From positions 4,092,001 to 4,156,000 of the forward strand of contig OY969798.1 of assembly GCA_963703165.1 (NCBI GenBank): a stretch of 64,000 bases of DNA. The letters are read 5' to 3'. This document shows, piece by piece, positions 43,476 to 51,926 of this stretch (within the stretch, counting starts at the first letter, position 1; every line of letters starts with the position of its first letter). A model generated the notes under the pieces. It worked only from the letters and a program-made list of their open reading frames with translations, searched no databases and was not told the DNA's origin. This DNA is from JBQTKD01 sp963703165 (GTDB lineage: Bacteria; Actinomycetota; Actinomycetes; Sporichthyales; Sporichthyaceae). A program made the position numbers and the translations under genes.

Positions 43476-43634
43476 TCAGCAGTCCCAGTCGTCGTCCCAG
43501 TCGTCGCAAGAGCTGTCCCAGTCGTTGTAGCGCCGGTAGCGCCGGTAGTACCAACGACGCCGCCAAGACCGCCGCCGACGTCGCCGCCGGTGGCCGCCCA
43601 CAGTGGGGACGGAGAAGATGCTTCGAATCGCCAT
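43476..43634 (-). CDS. 52-residue Arg-rich / Asp-Trp-rich small protein
   Basis: An open frame of 53 codons from ATG 43634 (GGGG about nine bases upstream) to TGA at 43476. Composition is strikingly two-sided: residues 16-36 hold 14 Arg (seven in a row at 16-22) with Trp and Tyr; residues 37-52 are Asn, eight Asp, three Trp, Ser and Cys in the pattern NDWDSSCDDWDDDWDC. The unit DDWD recurs. I do not recognise a family. The strong terminator just beyond its stop, shared with the convergent gene, supports a real transcript. Nucleic-acid binding by the basic half or metal/peptide self-association by the two halves are guesses. A repeat-driven chance frame cannot be excluded. Confidence 0.5.
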   Translation of the reverse strand: MAIRSIFSVPTVGGHRRRRRRRSWRRRWYYRRYRRYNDWDSSCDDWDDDWDC

Positions 43635-43777
43635 GCCCGTGTGCCCCTTTCAATCGAGATCCGGACGAGCGGACCGGACCCTTGGGACATTAAGCGAACC
43701 TGCGAGAACGTCCAGGGATGATTCGGACAATTTTTGGTTTCACGGAGTCAGCTGACGGCCAATCAGGAGGTGAAGCG

Positions 43778-44554
43778 TCAGCGGCCCTGCCAGTTCGGGT
43801 CGCGTCGTTCCGCGATCGCCTGCGCGCCCTCGGCGGCGTCCTCCGTCGCCTGCGCGACCTTGCGCATGGTCTCCCCGAAGCGGATGGCGTCGACCATCGG
43901 CAGCCCCGGGCCCCGCACGGCCATTTCCTTGGTCGCCCGCGCCGCGAGCGGCGCGGCCTTGCAGAGCCGCTCCGCGAGCGTCCGGGCCTCGGTCATCAGG
44001 TCATCGTGCGGAACCACCCACCCGGCGAGTCCGATCTCCTTGGCGCGGTCTGCATTGATCCGGTCGCCGGTGAGCAGGAGTTCCATGGCGTACTGCCAGC
44101 CGATGCGCTGCGGGAGGCGCAGCGCCCCGACGATGGTCGGGATGCCGACGCGGACCTCCGGGTACTGGAAGTGCGCCCGCTCGGAGGCGATCACGAAGTC
44201 GCACCACGTCACCAGCGTCAGCCCGTAGCCGATGCAGAAGCCGTTGACCGCAGCGATGACGGGCTTGAAGATCTCCCAGCCGCTCTCGAAGGAGTTGACG
44301 GTCGGCTTCTCCCAGAAGGTGCCCGGGAAGTCGCCTGCGGGATTACCGGTCTCCGAGCGCATGTCCGCGCCGGCGCAGAACGACGAACCGGTGCCGGTGA
44401 CGATCGCGACCCAGGCCGCTTCCTCGGCGCGGAAGCGGTCGAACGCCGCGTTGATCTGGCGGCGCATCTCACCGTCGATCGCGTTGCGTCGCTCCGGGCG
44501 GTCGTAGGTGATCGTCGCGATGTGCCCGTCGAGTTCGTAGCGCACGTAGTCCAT
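43778..44554 (-). CDS. Enoyl-CoA hydratase/isomerase
   Basis: A 258-residue crotonase. The active-site loop IAAVNGFCIGYGLTLVTWCDF and the oxyanion-hole segments SSFCAGADM and GIPTIVGALRLPQRIG are present. Catalytic Glu positions are not certain: GIPTIVGALRLP has no Glu at the first usual place, so hydrolase or isomerase activity is also possible. It starts at ATG 44554 and would act on a fatty or aromatic acyl-CoA. It lies downstream of the MarR/dioxygenase unit in the same direction and may be part of that transcript. Confidence 0.85.
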   Translation of the reverse strand: MDYVRYELDGHIATITYDRPERRNAIDGEMRRQINAAFDRFRAEEAAWVAIVTGTGSSFCAGADMRSETGNPAGDFPGTFWEKPTVNSFESGWEIFKPVIAAVNGFCIGYGLTLVTWCDFVIASERAHFQYPEVRVGIPTIVGALRLPQRIGWQYAMELLLTGDRINADRAKEIGLAGWVVPHDDLMTEARTLAERLCKAAPLAARATKEMAVRGPGLPMVDAIRFGETMRKVAQATEDAAEGAQAIAERRDPNWQGR

Positions 44555-44565
44555 GACCGGGCAGG

Positions 44566-45015
44566 TTAGGGGAGGGCGGCGTCCAGGGCTGCCACGACCT
44601 TGGTGGCGATGCGGCGCAGGTCCGCGACGTCGGTCGCGGTGAGGTGGTCGAAGACCAGCCGACGGACCTCGGCGACGTGGCCCGGCGCCGCGATCTCGAG
44701 CAGATCGGCGCCGGCGTCGGTCAGCTGGGCGTACTGGACGCGTCGATCGGTGGGGCCGGTCGCGCGGGTCACCCAGCCGCGTTCCTCGAGCCCGGTGACG
44801 GCGTGGGAGAGCCGGGAAGGACTCAGTGCGGAGCGCAGGGACAGCTCGTTCATGGTCAGCGAGCGATCTGGCGCCGCGGACAGCAGCGCGAGGATCGAAT
44901 AGTGGGCGTGGTTCACGCCGGTCGTCTCGCGCAACTGTTTGTCCAGGGACTGCGGCAACTGCAGCACGACGCGGATCAGCGGGAGCCAGGCCGCCATCTC
45001 CTCGTCGGTCAGCAT
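44566..45015 (-). CDS. MarR family transcriptional regulator
   Basis: A 149-residue MarR protein. The winged-helix domain (ALLSAAPDRSLTMNELSLRSALSPSRLSHAVTGLEERGWVTR) is complete with the wing ATGPTDRRVQYAQLTDAG. The ATG overlaps the stop of the dioxygenase gene (TGATG), so the two are co-translated. A 7-2-7 palindrome upstream of the dioxygenase is its likely operator. MarR proteins sense phenolic compounds, which would suit a ring-cleavage partner. Confidence 0.9.
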   Translation of the reverse strand: MLTDEEMAAWLPLIRVVLQLPQSLDKQLRETTGVNHAHYSILALLSAAPDRSLTMNELSLRSALSPSRLSHAVTGLEERGWVTRATGPTDRRVQYAQLTDAGADLLEIAAPGHVAEVRRLVFDHLTATDVADLRRIATKVVAALDAALP

Positions 45016-45890
45016 CAGGCAGCCTGGAAGGATCGCTTGGCCAGGCCCATCGCGAAACCGTCGATGGCCGTGGTGACCGTTGCGGTCGGATCGGTGGCCG
45101 CACCGAGGGTGACGAACAACGGCGTGAAGTGCTCCACCGTCGGGTGGGCGTACCGAACGCCGGGGGCGCGGTTGCGGAAGTGCGCGAGTTCGTCGACGTC
45201 ACCGCGCGCGAGGGCATCGGCGGCCCACAGGTCGAACTCGCTCGACCAATCCGGGACGACGTTGTCCAGGAACATCTCGCGGGTGAGGTGCGGCAGCCCG
45301 TGCGTCATGAAGCCGGACCCGATGACGAGTACGCCTTGCTCGCGCAGCGGTCGCAGCCGGGCGCCGAGGGCCAGGAGCGCGTCCGTGCCCGTGCGGGTGG
45401 GCAGACTCAGCTGCAGGACGGGGACGTCCGCGTGCGGGTACATGATCTTCAGTGGCACCCACGCCCCGTGATCGAGGCCGCGGTTGCGGTGCTCGTGGAC
45501 CGCCGTGGTGTCCGGGAACAGGGCGAGCACGTCGGCTGCCAGATCGCCGGCGGCAGGGGTGTCGTAGCGCATCCAATGGTACCTGGGGTCGAAGCCACCG
45601 AAGTCATAGACCAGCTCCGTCGGCACCGTGCTGGTGATGCCGAGACCGTCCGACTCCCAGTGCGCGGAGACGATGAGGATGGCCTTCGGCTTGGGCAGCG
45701 ATCGGGCCCAGGTCAGCATCTCCCGCATCCACGTGTCGTCCTCGAACGTCGGCGGTGCGCCGTGCGAGATGAACAGCGACGGCAGTGGGCCGTCGGCGGG
45801 GGTCCAGAGGGCGTGCGGCTGCTGCTTCTCGAGCTCGGCGACCCGGCGCAGGTGGTCGGCGAACGGGTGATGAGGCTGCATCGTGGTCAT
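45015..45890 (-). CDS. Extradiol ring-cleavage dioxygenase, DODA type
   Basis: A 291-residue class III extradiol dioxygenase-like protein. Motifs in order: PSLFISHGAPPTFED (His ligand), AILIVSAHWESD (His and base), GLDHGAWVPLKIM (His) and VLVIGSGFMTHGLPHL (His), giving the metal site and acid/base residues of the 4,5-DOPA dioxygenase group. It should open a catechol-type ring. The start is ATG 45890 or the second ATG nine bases on. It is the first gene of a unit with a MarR regulator and perhaps the enoyl-CoA hydratase. Confidence 0.88.
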   Translation of the reverse strand: MTTMQPHHPFADHLRRVAELEKQQPHALWTPADGPLPSLFISHGAPPTFEDDTWMREMLTWARSLPKPKAILIVSAHWESDGLGITSTVPTELVYDFGGFDPRYHWMRYDTPAAGDLAADVLALFPDTTAVHEHRNRGLDHGAWVPLKIMYPHADVPVLQLSLPTRTGTDALLALGARLRPLREQGVLVIGSGFMTHGLPHLTREMFLDNVVPDWSSEFDLWAADALARGDVDELAHFRNRAPGVRYAHPTVEHFTPLFVTLGAATDPTATVTTAIDGFAMGLAKRSFQAA

Positions 45891-45903
45891 GCTGACTCAA
45901 GGA

Positions 45904-45919
45904 ATTTGAAACTTCAAAT
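45904..45919. promoter_or_regulatory. Candidate MarR operator
   Basis: ATTTGAA-AC-TTCAAAT, a perfect 7-2-7 palindrome of low G+C, lies 14 bases before the dioxygenase start and about 45 before the divergent Ku gene. Sequence and spacing resemble known MarR-type sites. Control of Ku by the same site is possible. Confidence 0.65.
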
Positions 45920-45962
45920 ATTCCCGTCGGTTCGTGCACCCCGTGCGGGGTAGGGCGATTCC

Positions 45963-46886
45963 ATGGCGCGCGCGATCTGGTCCGGCTCGATCAGCTTCGG
46001 TCTGGTCAACGTCCCCGTAGGGCTGTACGCGGCCACCGAGGACAAGACCGTGCACTTCAACCAGTTCCAGGAGGGCACCGACGACCGGGTCCGCAACAAG
46101 CGGGTGAACGAATCGACCGGCAAGGAGGTCGAGTACGCCGACATCGTCAAGGGCTACGACCTCGGCGACGGGCGGCACGTGATCGTCACCCCGGATGAAC
46201 TGGCCGAGGTCGAACCCGGCCGCAGCTCCTCGATCGAGATCACCGACTTCGTCGAGGCCTCCGACATCGACCCGATCCACTACCGGAAGTCCTACTACCT
46301 CGCGCCCAAGACCGACGATGCCGCCCGGGCCTACGGGCTGCTGCGCCAGGCGATGGAGAAGGCAGGGCGGATCGGCATCGCGACGTTCGTGATGCGCGGC
46401 AAGCAGTACCTCGCCGCGATCCGGCCGCACAACAAGGTGCTCGTGCTGGAGACCATGTACTTCGGCGACGAGATCCGCGACCCCGCCGACGAACTCCCGG
46501 AGATCCCGCGTAAGCCGAAGTTCTCCGACAAGGACCTGACGATGGCCGTCGGCCTCATCGACTCGCTGACCGTCGAATGGAAGCCCGAGAACTACACCGA
46601 CACCTACCGCGACCGCGTCCTGCAACTGGTGAAGGCCAAGGGCAAAGGCCGCGAGGTCGTGGTCGACGACGACGCCGAGGCCTCGGGTGAGGTCGTGGAC
46701 CTCATGGAGGCGCTCCGTAAGTCCGTCGAGGCCGCCAAGTCACGACGCGCGGCCGGGAACAAAGGCGCGGCGCAGAAGCTGAAGACTCGCAAGGCCGACG
46801 ACCACGAGGACAAGAAGAAGCCGGCCGCGAAGAAGAAGGCGCCCAAGAAGACGACCAAGAAGGCGCCTGCGCGGAAGGCCTCGTAG
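45963..46886 (+). CDS. ku: Ku protein (non-homologous end joining)
   Basis: A 307-residue bacterial Ku. The core (ARAIWSGSISFGLVNVPVGLY, FNQFQEGTDDRVRNKRVNES, YYLAPKTDDAARAYGLLRQAM, and LVLETMYFGDEIRDP) forms the ring that threads DNA ends. The C-terminal 60 residues are Lys/Ala-rich with several KKxxKK blocks; this tail helps slide inward on DNA in mycobacterial Ku. It normally works with LigD, which is not in this window. It starts at ATG 45963 and shares a divergent promoter region with the dioxygenase gene. Confidence 0.93.
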   Translation: MARAIWSGSISFGLVNVPVGLYAATEDKTVHFNQFQEGTDDRVRNKRVNESTGKEVEYADIVKGYDLGDGRHVIVTPDELAEVEPGRSSSIEITDFVEASDIDPIHYRKSYYLAPKTDDAARAYGLLRQAMEKAGRIGIATFVMRGKQYLAAIRPHNKVLVLETMYFGDEIRDPADELPEIPRKPKFSDKDLTMAVGLIDSLTVEWKPENYTDTYRDRVLQLVKAKGKGREVVVDDDAEASGEVVDLMEALRKSVEAAKSRRAAGNKGAAQKLKTRKADDHEDKKKPAAKKKAPKKTTKKAPARKAS

Positions 46887-46895
46887 GCTCCGCAC

Positions 46896-47954
46896 GTGCG
46901 TGTCCTCGTCACCGGCGGAGCCGGGTTCATCGGATCCCACGTGGTCGAGGCGTTGCTGGACGCCGGCCACGAGGTGCGGGTCATCGATTCACTGCTGCCC
47001 TCGGTGCATTCCGGCGGGCCGCAGCTGCCGTCCGCCGTGCAGTTCGTCCACGGCGACGTGCGCGACGCCGCGAGCGTGCGGACCGCGCTGCGCAGCGTCC
47101 AGGCGGTCGTCCATCAGGCCGCCATGGTGGGGCTGGGGCTCAACCTCGACGACGCCCCGGACTACGTGGGCGCCAACGACCTCGGCACCGCGGTGCTGCT
47201 GGCCGAATCCGCCCGGGCCGGCATCGAGCGGATGGTGCTGGCCAGTTCGATGGTGGTCTACGGCGAGGGGCGGTACGGCTGCGCCGAGCACGGCACCGTC
47301 GTGGCCGGGCCCCGAGGATCGGTCGACCTCGACGCCGGTCGCTTCGAGCCGTCCTGCCCGCGTTGCGGGGCCGCGCTTCGCCCTGAACTGGTACCGGAGG
47401 ATGCGCCGCTGGACCCGCGCAACGTCTACGCCGCGACGAAGGTGGCGCAGGAGCACCTCGCCGCGGCGGCGGCACGGACGACCGGGATGAAGGTGGCCGC
47501 GTTGCGCTACCACAACGTCTACGGGCCCCGGATGCCTCGCGATACCCCCTACGCCGGGGTGGCCAGCATCTTCCGTTCCGCCCTGGCTGCGGGCCGCGCA
47601 CCGCAGGTGTTCGAGGACGGCGGGCAACGGCGCGACTTCGTGCATGTCCGCGACGTGGCCCGGGCCAACCTCGCGGTGCTGGAAGCCACGGCACCCGACG
47701 GCCTCATCGCGTCCGGGACGGTGCGCGCCTACAACGTCGGCAGCGGGACACCTCGCACCGTGCAAGACCTGGCCACCGCCCTGGCGAGGGCGTGCGACGG
47801 TCCCGCGCCGCAGGTCACCGGTGCCTACCGGCTCGGCGACGTCCGGCACATCACAGCGTCCAACGAACGCCTGCGCACCGAACTGGGCTGGGCCCCGGCC
47901 GAGGACTTCGACGCCGGGATGCGCGAGTTCGCCGCGGCCCCACAACGCAGCTGA
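46896..47954 (+). CDS. NAD-dependent epimerase/dehydratase with Cys-rich insert
   Basis: A 352-residue extended SDR from GTG 46896, nine bases after the Ku gene. VTGGAGFIGSHVVEALL is the NAD-binding motif; SSMVVYGEG and NVYAATKVAQEH provide the catalytic Ser/Tyr/Lys. An insert of about 45 residues between them contains CAEHG and CPRCGAAL, a possible small zinc site. Such enzymes convert nucleotide-sugars, e.g. UDP-glucose to galactose forms. It opens a locus of glycosyltransferases and regulators. A few relatives in actinobacteria have the same insert as far as I recall. Confidence 0.85.
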   Translation: MRVLVTGGAGFIGSHVVEALLDAGHEVRVIDSLLPSVHSGGPQLPSAVQFVHGDVRDAASVRTALRSVQAVVHQAAMVGLGLNLDDAPDYVGANDLGTAVLLAESARAGIERMVLASSMVVYGEGRYGCAEHGTVVAGPRGSVDLDAGRFEPSCPRCGAALRPELVPEDAPLDPRNVYAATKVAQEHLAAAAARTTGMKVAALRYHNVYGPRMPRDTPYAGVASIFRSALAAGRAPQVFEDGGQRRDFVHVRDVARANLAVLEATAPDGLIASGTVRAYNVGSGTPRTVQDLATALARACDGPAPQVTGAYRLGDVRHITASNERLRTELGWAPAEDFDAGMREFAAAPQRS

Positions 47955-47975
47955 CGTAACGAAGCTGACGTCGGG

Positions 47976-49103
47976 TCAGGTCAGTGCGGGCAGCGACACC
48001 TCGAACCGGCAGCCGCCGGCGATGTTCGCCACCGTGATCTGCCCCGCGTGCGCCTCGACGATCCCGCGGACGATCGCCAGCCCGAGCCCGGCGCCCCCGT
48101 CGGGGCCGGGCGTCCGGGCGTTCGTGCCGCGCCAGGCCACGTCGAAGACCCGGGGCAGATCCTCCTCCGGGATACCCCCGCAGCTGTCGGCGACCGCGAT
48201 CGTCGCGCGGCCCCCCGAGGAGAACAGGCGCACCTCGACGGTGCCGTCCGAGGGGGTGTGCCGGATCGCGTTGGTCACCAGGTTGTTCATGAGCCGGGTG
48301 AGCTCCCGCCCGTCGGCGCGCACGGCGATGTTGTCCTCGGCGTGGCCGTGCAGGTTGACCCCGCGCTCGCGCGCCAGCGCATCCGCGCCGGCCAAGGTGT
48401 CGCTGACGAGATCGGCCAGGCTGATCCGTTCCAGGGTGAGCCGCAGCGCCCCGGCGTTGATGACCGACAGCTCGAACAGGTCGTCCACCATGCCCGCAAG
48501 GCGGTCGACCTCGATGCGGATCTGCTTGCGGTAGCGGGCCTCGTCCTCGGCGATCCCATCCTCGAGGGCCTCGGCCATGGCACGGATCCCGGCCAACGGA
48601 GTCCGCAGATCGTGCGACACCCACGCCACCAGCTCACGTCGCGACGCCTCCAACGCTGCCTCGCGAGCACGTGACTCGGCCAGCCGCACACGGGCGTTGT
48701 CCAACTCCTGCGACAGCTCGGCCATCTCGGCGCCGGCCACCTGACTGCGCGTCACCGGACGGGCGACCCCGTGGTCGTCCTCACCGATCGCCCGGGCCTC
48801 CGCGGCCAACGTCCGACTGGACTGGACGAGCATCCGCGCGAGCCCGCTGGAGACCACCCCCATCAGCACCGCGACGACGATGCTCACGAGCACGATGACG
48901 CCGAAGTCATGGCTGGAGAAGAACATCGCGTGCGCGGTGCCCAACGTCGCCGCGATGACCGCCGCGACGGTGGTCAGGCTCAGCACCAGCAGCGACTGCC
49001 GCAGCGGCCGGTGCCGCATGAGGCGCAGGGTCGCGCCACCCAGTGCCGCGACGGCGCCGGCCCACGCCAGAGCGATGAGGACGACCTCGACCTCGTCGCT
49101 CAC
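47976..49103 (-). CDS. Two-component sensor histidine kinase
   Basis: A 375-residue kinase from GTG 49103, overlapping the response-regulator stop. Two N-terminal membrane helices (about residues 5-25 and 35-60) and a third near 70-90 with HAMP-like region follow, then the phospho-acceptor WVSHDLRTPLAGIRAM, the N-box NNLVTNAIRHTPSDG, and ATP-lid motifs DSCGGIPEEDLPRVFD and GAGLGLAIVRG. There is little extracytoplasmic sensing domain, so it may sense the membrane. It should control the neighbouring regulator gene's targets, probably the envelope genes around it. Confidence 0.92.
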   Translation of the reverse strand: MSDEVEVVLIALAWAGAVAALGGATLRLMRHRPLRQSLLVLSLTTVAAVIAATLGTAHAMFFSSHDFGVIVLVSIVVAVLMGVVSSGLARMLVQSSRTLAAEARAIGEDDHGVARPVTRSQVAGAEMAELSQELDNARVRLAESRAREAALEASRRELVAWVSHDLRTPLAGIRAMAEALEDGIAEDEARYRKQIRIEVDRLAGMVDDLFELSVINAGALRLTLERISLADLVSDTLAGADALARERGVNLHGHAEDNIAVRADGRELTRLMNNLVTNAIRHTPSDGTVEVRLFSSGGRATIAVADSCGGIPEEDLPRVFDVAWRGTNARTPGPDGGAGLGLAIVRGIVEAHAGQITVANIAGGCRFEVSLPALT

Positions 49104-49858
49104 TCGGCGGCCGGGGAGGTCGCGACCGCGGCGGGTACCGGCGGGTCGAGGCGGTAGCCGACACCCCACACGGTCACCAGCAGTGTCGGGTTGGCGGGGT
49201 CGTCCTCGATCTTCTCCCGCAGACGACGCACGTGCACCGTGACCGTCGACTGGTCGCCGAACTCCCACTCCCAGACCTGGCGCATCAACTGCTCACGCGT
49301 GAACGCCTCCGCCGGGTGGCCGAGCAGGAACGCCAAGAGGTCGAACTCGCGGACGGTCAGCGACAACGGAGCGCCGTCGCGGGTGGCGCGGTGCGCCGCG
49401 ACGTCCAGCTCCAGCGGCCCGCAGACCAGCGGCGCCGCCGAGGGCACGGGGCTCCCCGCGACGGGGTCGACACCGTGGCGGCGCAGTACGGAGCGCACCC
49501 GCAGGACGAGTTCGCGGGGGCTGAACGGCTTGCTCATGTAATCGTCCGCGCCGACCTCCAGGCCGAGCACCCGATCGTTCTCCGAGCCCAGCGCCGTCAA
49601 CATGATCACGGCGATCGGGCCGTCGGCCTGCAGCCTGCGGCAGACCTCCAGCCCGTCGATCCCGGGCAGCATGAGGTCGAGCACCACCAGGTCCGGGCGC
49701 TGCGCGGCCGCCATCTCCAGAGCGGTCAGGCCGTCGGCGGCGTGCTCCGCGGCGTACCCGTCGCGGCGCAGGTAGGTCAACACGACCTCGGCGACCGTCG
49801 GGTCGTCCTCGACGACCAACACCCGTGCACCAGGTGCCGCGTCGCGTTCGGTGTCCAT
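49100..49858 (-). CDS. OmpR-family response regulator
   Basis: A 252-residue regulator. Receiver: VLVVEDDPTVAEVVL, phospho-acceptor Asp in LVVLDLMLPGIDG and KPFSPRELVLRVRSVLRRH. The C-terminal winged helix (LTVREFDLLAFLLGHPAEAFTREQLMRQVW, then DQSTVTVHVRRLREKIEDDP) is complete. It is paired with the histidine kinase by a 4-base overlap. The 114-bp gap to the divergent GT2 gene is the likely promoter region. It is the probable regulator of the envelope locus. Confidence 0.93.
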   Translation of the reverse strand: MDTERDAAPGARVLVVEDDPTVAEVVLTYLRRDGYAAEHAADGLTALEMAAAQRPDLVVLDLMLPGIDGLEVCRRLQADGPIAVIMLTALGSENDRVLGLEVGADDYMSKPFSPRELVLRVRSVLRRHGVDPVAGSPVPSAAPLVCGPLELDVAAHRATRDGAPLSLTVREFDLLAFLLGHPAEAFTREQLMRQVWEWEFGDQSTVTVHVRRLREKIEDDPANPTLLVTVWGVGYRLDPPVPAAVATSPAAE

Positions 49859-49972
49859 GCCGCCAGTCTAGGAACGAACGCCACCCCCACGAGGGTCCGC
49901 CGCGGTCGATGTCAGCGGACCGTAAGGGGTTCGACGAGGTCGCGCCGACACGTGCGGTCTAGCGTCGACCAC

Positions 49973-50627
49973 ATGCTCAACGACGTCGATCTCGTGCTGC
50001 CCTGCCTCGACGAGGCGGCCGCGCTGCCGTGGGTACTGGGCCGCATCCCGACCGGGCGTCCGGGCGATCGTCGTCGACAACGGCTCCACCGACGGGTCTC
50101 CGCAGATCGCCGAGGAACTCGGGGCCACGGTGGTCGTCGAACAACGCCGCGGCTTCGGTGCCGCCTGCCACGCCGGATTGTCGGTGGCCACCGCGCCCGT
50201 CGTGTGCTTCTGCGACGCCGACGCCTCGTTGGATCCGCAGCAGCTCGAGCGAGTTCTGGCCCCGCTGCTCGCCGGCACCGCGGACCTGGTGCTGGGCCGC
50301 CGCCGGCCCGCGCCGGGTGCCTGGCCGTGGCATGCCCGGGCGGCGAATCGGGTGCTGGCACGGCACCTGTCCCGGCGGACCGGGGTCCCGCTGCGGGACC
50401 TGGGTCCGATGCGGGCGGCCCGCCGGGAGGACCTGCTCGCGCTGGAGCTGACGGATCGTCGGTTCGGCTACCCGCTGGAGATGGTGGTCTCCGCGATCGC
50501 GGCGGGCTGGCGGGTCGCCGAGGTCGACGTCGACTACCTCCCGCGGTCGGGTCGGTCCAAGGTCACCGGCACGGTGCGAGGGACCGTACGGACGGTCCAG
50601 GACATGCGGGCGGTGCTGGCGCGATGA
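49973..50627 (+). pseudogene. Glycosyltransferase family 2 protein, interrupted by a frameshift
   Basis: Starting at ATG 49973, LNDVDLVLPCLDEAAALPWV continues to GRIPTG, after which the frame is lost; the next frame carries IVVDNGSTDGS through the rest of a dolichol-phosphate-mannose-synthase-like GT2 domain (FCDADASLDPQQLERVL, RDLGPMRAARREDLLAL, YLPRSGRSKVTGTVRG). A run of GGG at 50054-50056 has one G too many; with two G the chain is continuous and about 217 residues long. A short GTG-initiated fragment from 50130 could be read alone but lacks the nucleotide-binding start. Its 3' end overlaps the next gene in ATGA. Sequencing error is the first explanation. Confidence 0.75.
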
Positions 50628-51280
50628 GCGGCGCACCGATCAGCGCACCGAGCACCCTGCTCGTGATGGCGAAGGCACCGGTGCCCGGGCGGGTGAAGAC
50701 GCGTCTCACCTCACGATTCAGCCCCGCCGAGGCTGCCGCTCTGGCTGAGGCCTGCCTGGCGGACACGCTCGCCACGGTGCTGAACGCACCGGCGCGGCGC
50801 CGGGTGCTCGTTCTCGACGGCGCTCCCGGCCCGTGGCTGCCCGCGGGCCTGGAGATCTGGCCGCAGACCGGTGCGGACCTGGCCGACCGCATCGCCGACG
50901 CGTTCGGCCGCAGCACCGGACCGACGCTGTTGGTCGGCATGGACACCCCGCAGCTGACGGTGTCTCACCTCACGGTCGACTGGGCGGCGCACGATGCCTG
51001 GTTCGGCCCGGCGCAGGACGGCGGCTTCTGGGCGTTGGGGCTGCGCAGACCCGTTCCGGAGCTCATCCGCGGGGTCGCGATGTCCCAGGCGGACACGGGT
51101 TGCCTGCAGCTCGCACGTCTGCAGGCGGCCGGGTTGAGCGTCGGGATGCTGCCCGAGCTGCGGGACGTCGACACCCCGGAATGCGCGGCACTCGTTGCCG
51201 CAGCGGCGCCGAAGACCCGGTTCGCTCGCCTGCACGCGGAACTCACCGGCGTCGTCGTAGGAGCCGGCCGTGCTGGTTGA
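50624..51280 (+). CDS. DUF2064 / TIGR04282-type glycosyltransferase-like protein
   Basis: A 218-residue protein with ATGA overlap to the GT2 gene. LLVMAKAPVPGRVKTRL at the N-terminus is the nucleotide-binding start shared with nucleotidyltransferases; then ADLADRIADAFG, LLVGMDTPQLTVSHL and AQDGGFWALGLR, the DxD-like and GGxxx motifs of this family. The family is linked to glycosyl transfer or nucleotide-sugar handling. It sits between a GT2 and a methyltransferase. Confidence 0.85.
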   Translation: MSGAPISAPSTLLVMAKAPVPGRVKTRLTSRFSPAEAAALAEACLADTLATVLNAPARRRVLVLDGAPGPWLPAGLEIWPQTGADLADRIADAFGRSTGPTLLVGMDTPQLTVSHLTVDWAAHDAWFGPAQDGGFWALGLRRPVPELIRGVAMSQADTGCLQLARLQAAGLSVGMLPELRDVDTPECAALVAAAAPKTRFARLHAELTGVVVGAGRAG

Positions 51281-51926
51281 CCCGGCGCGGACCTGGCCCG
51301 CCGAGGTGCTCGCCCAGTACGAGCCCGCCCTCTGGAACGGCAGTTCGTGGCGCGTGTCGCAGCAGTGCGGCGCCGCGCTGCCCTTCGACGTCGCGCGCTG
51401 GAGCACCGAACCGGACGCCGTCGACGGGACCCTGCTCGACCGGTGCCTCGGCCCGACCCTCGACATCGGCTGCGGCCCGGGACGCTTCGTCGCGGCCCTA
51501 GGGCTGCGCGGCATCCCCGCGCTCGGCGTCGACGTCGCCGCGACCGCCGTGGCCATCACCCGCGCGGCGGGCGGCATGGCCCTGCAGCGATCGGTCTTCG
51601 ACCCGCTCCCAGGCGCCGGGCGATGGCACGTCGCCCTGCTGGCCGACGGGAACATCGGCATCGGCGGCGACGCAGGCGCCCTGCTGTCCCGGCTACGAGA
51701 ACTGCTCACGCCCGGTGGGCACGCACTGATCGAGGTGGACGACATCGACGGCACGGTCCCTGTGACAGCGACGATCTCCGACCCGGACGGCACGGTGCGG
51801 GCCACCTTCCCGTGGCTTCGGATCGGCGCCGCGCCGCTGGGGCGCCTCGGCGAGACCTGCGGCCTCGACCTGACCGATCAGTGGCAGCTCGGTGGTCGCC
51901 ACTTCGTCGCACTGCGACGCGTATGA
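51270..51926 (+). CDS. SAM-dependent methyltransferase
   Basis: A 218-residue class I methyltransferase from GTG 51270, overlapping the previous gene by 11 bases. Motif I is TLDIGCGPGRFVAALG, followed by ALGVDVAATAVAI (acidic loop) and LTPGGHALIEVDD. The start includes an Ala/Trp-rich segment (LWNGSSWRVSQQCG). It probably modifies a small molecule or glycolipid made by its neighbours. Confidence 0.85.
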   Translation: MLVDPARTWPAEVLAQYEPALWNGSSWRVSQQCGAALPFDVARWSTEPDAVDGTLLDRCLGPTLDIGCGPGRFVAALGLRGIPALGVDVAATAVAITRAAGGMALQRSVFDPLPGAGRWHVALLADGNIGIGGDAGALLSRLRELLTPGGHALIEVDDIDGTVPVTATISDPDGTVRATFPWLRIGAAPLGRLGETCGLDLTDQWQLGGRHFVALRRV

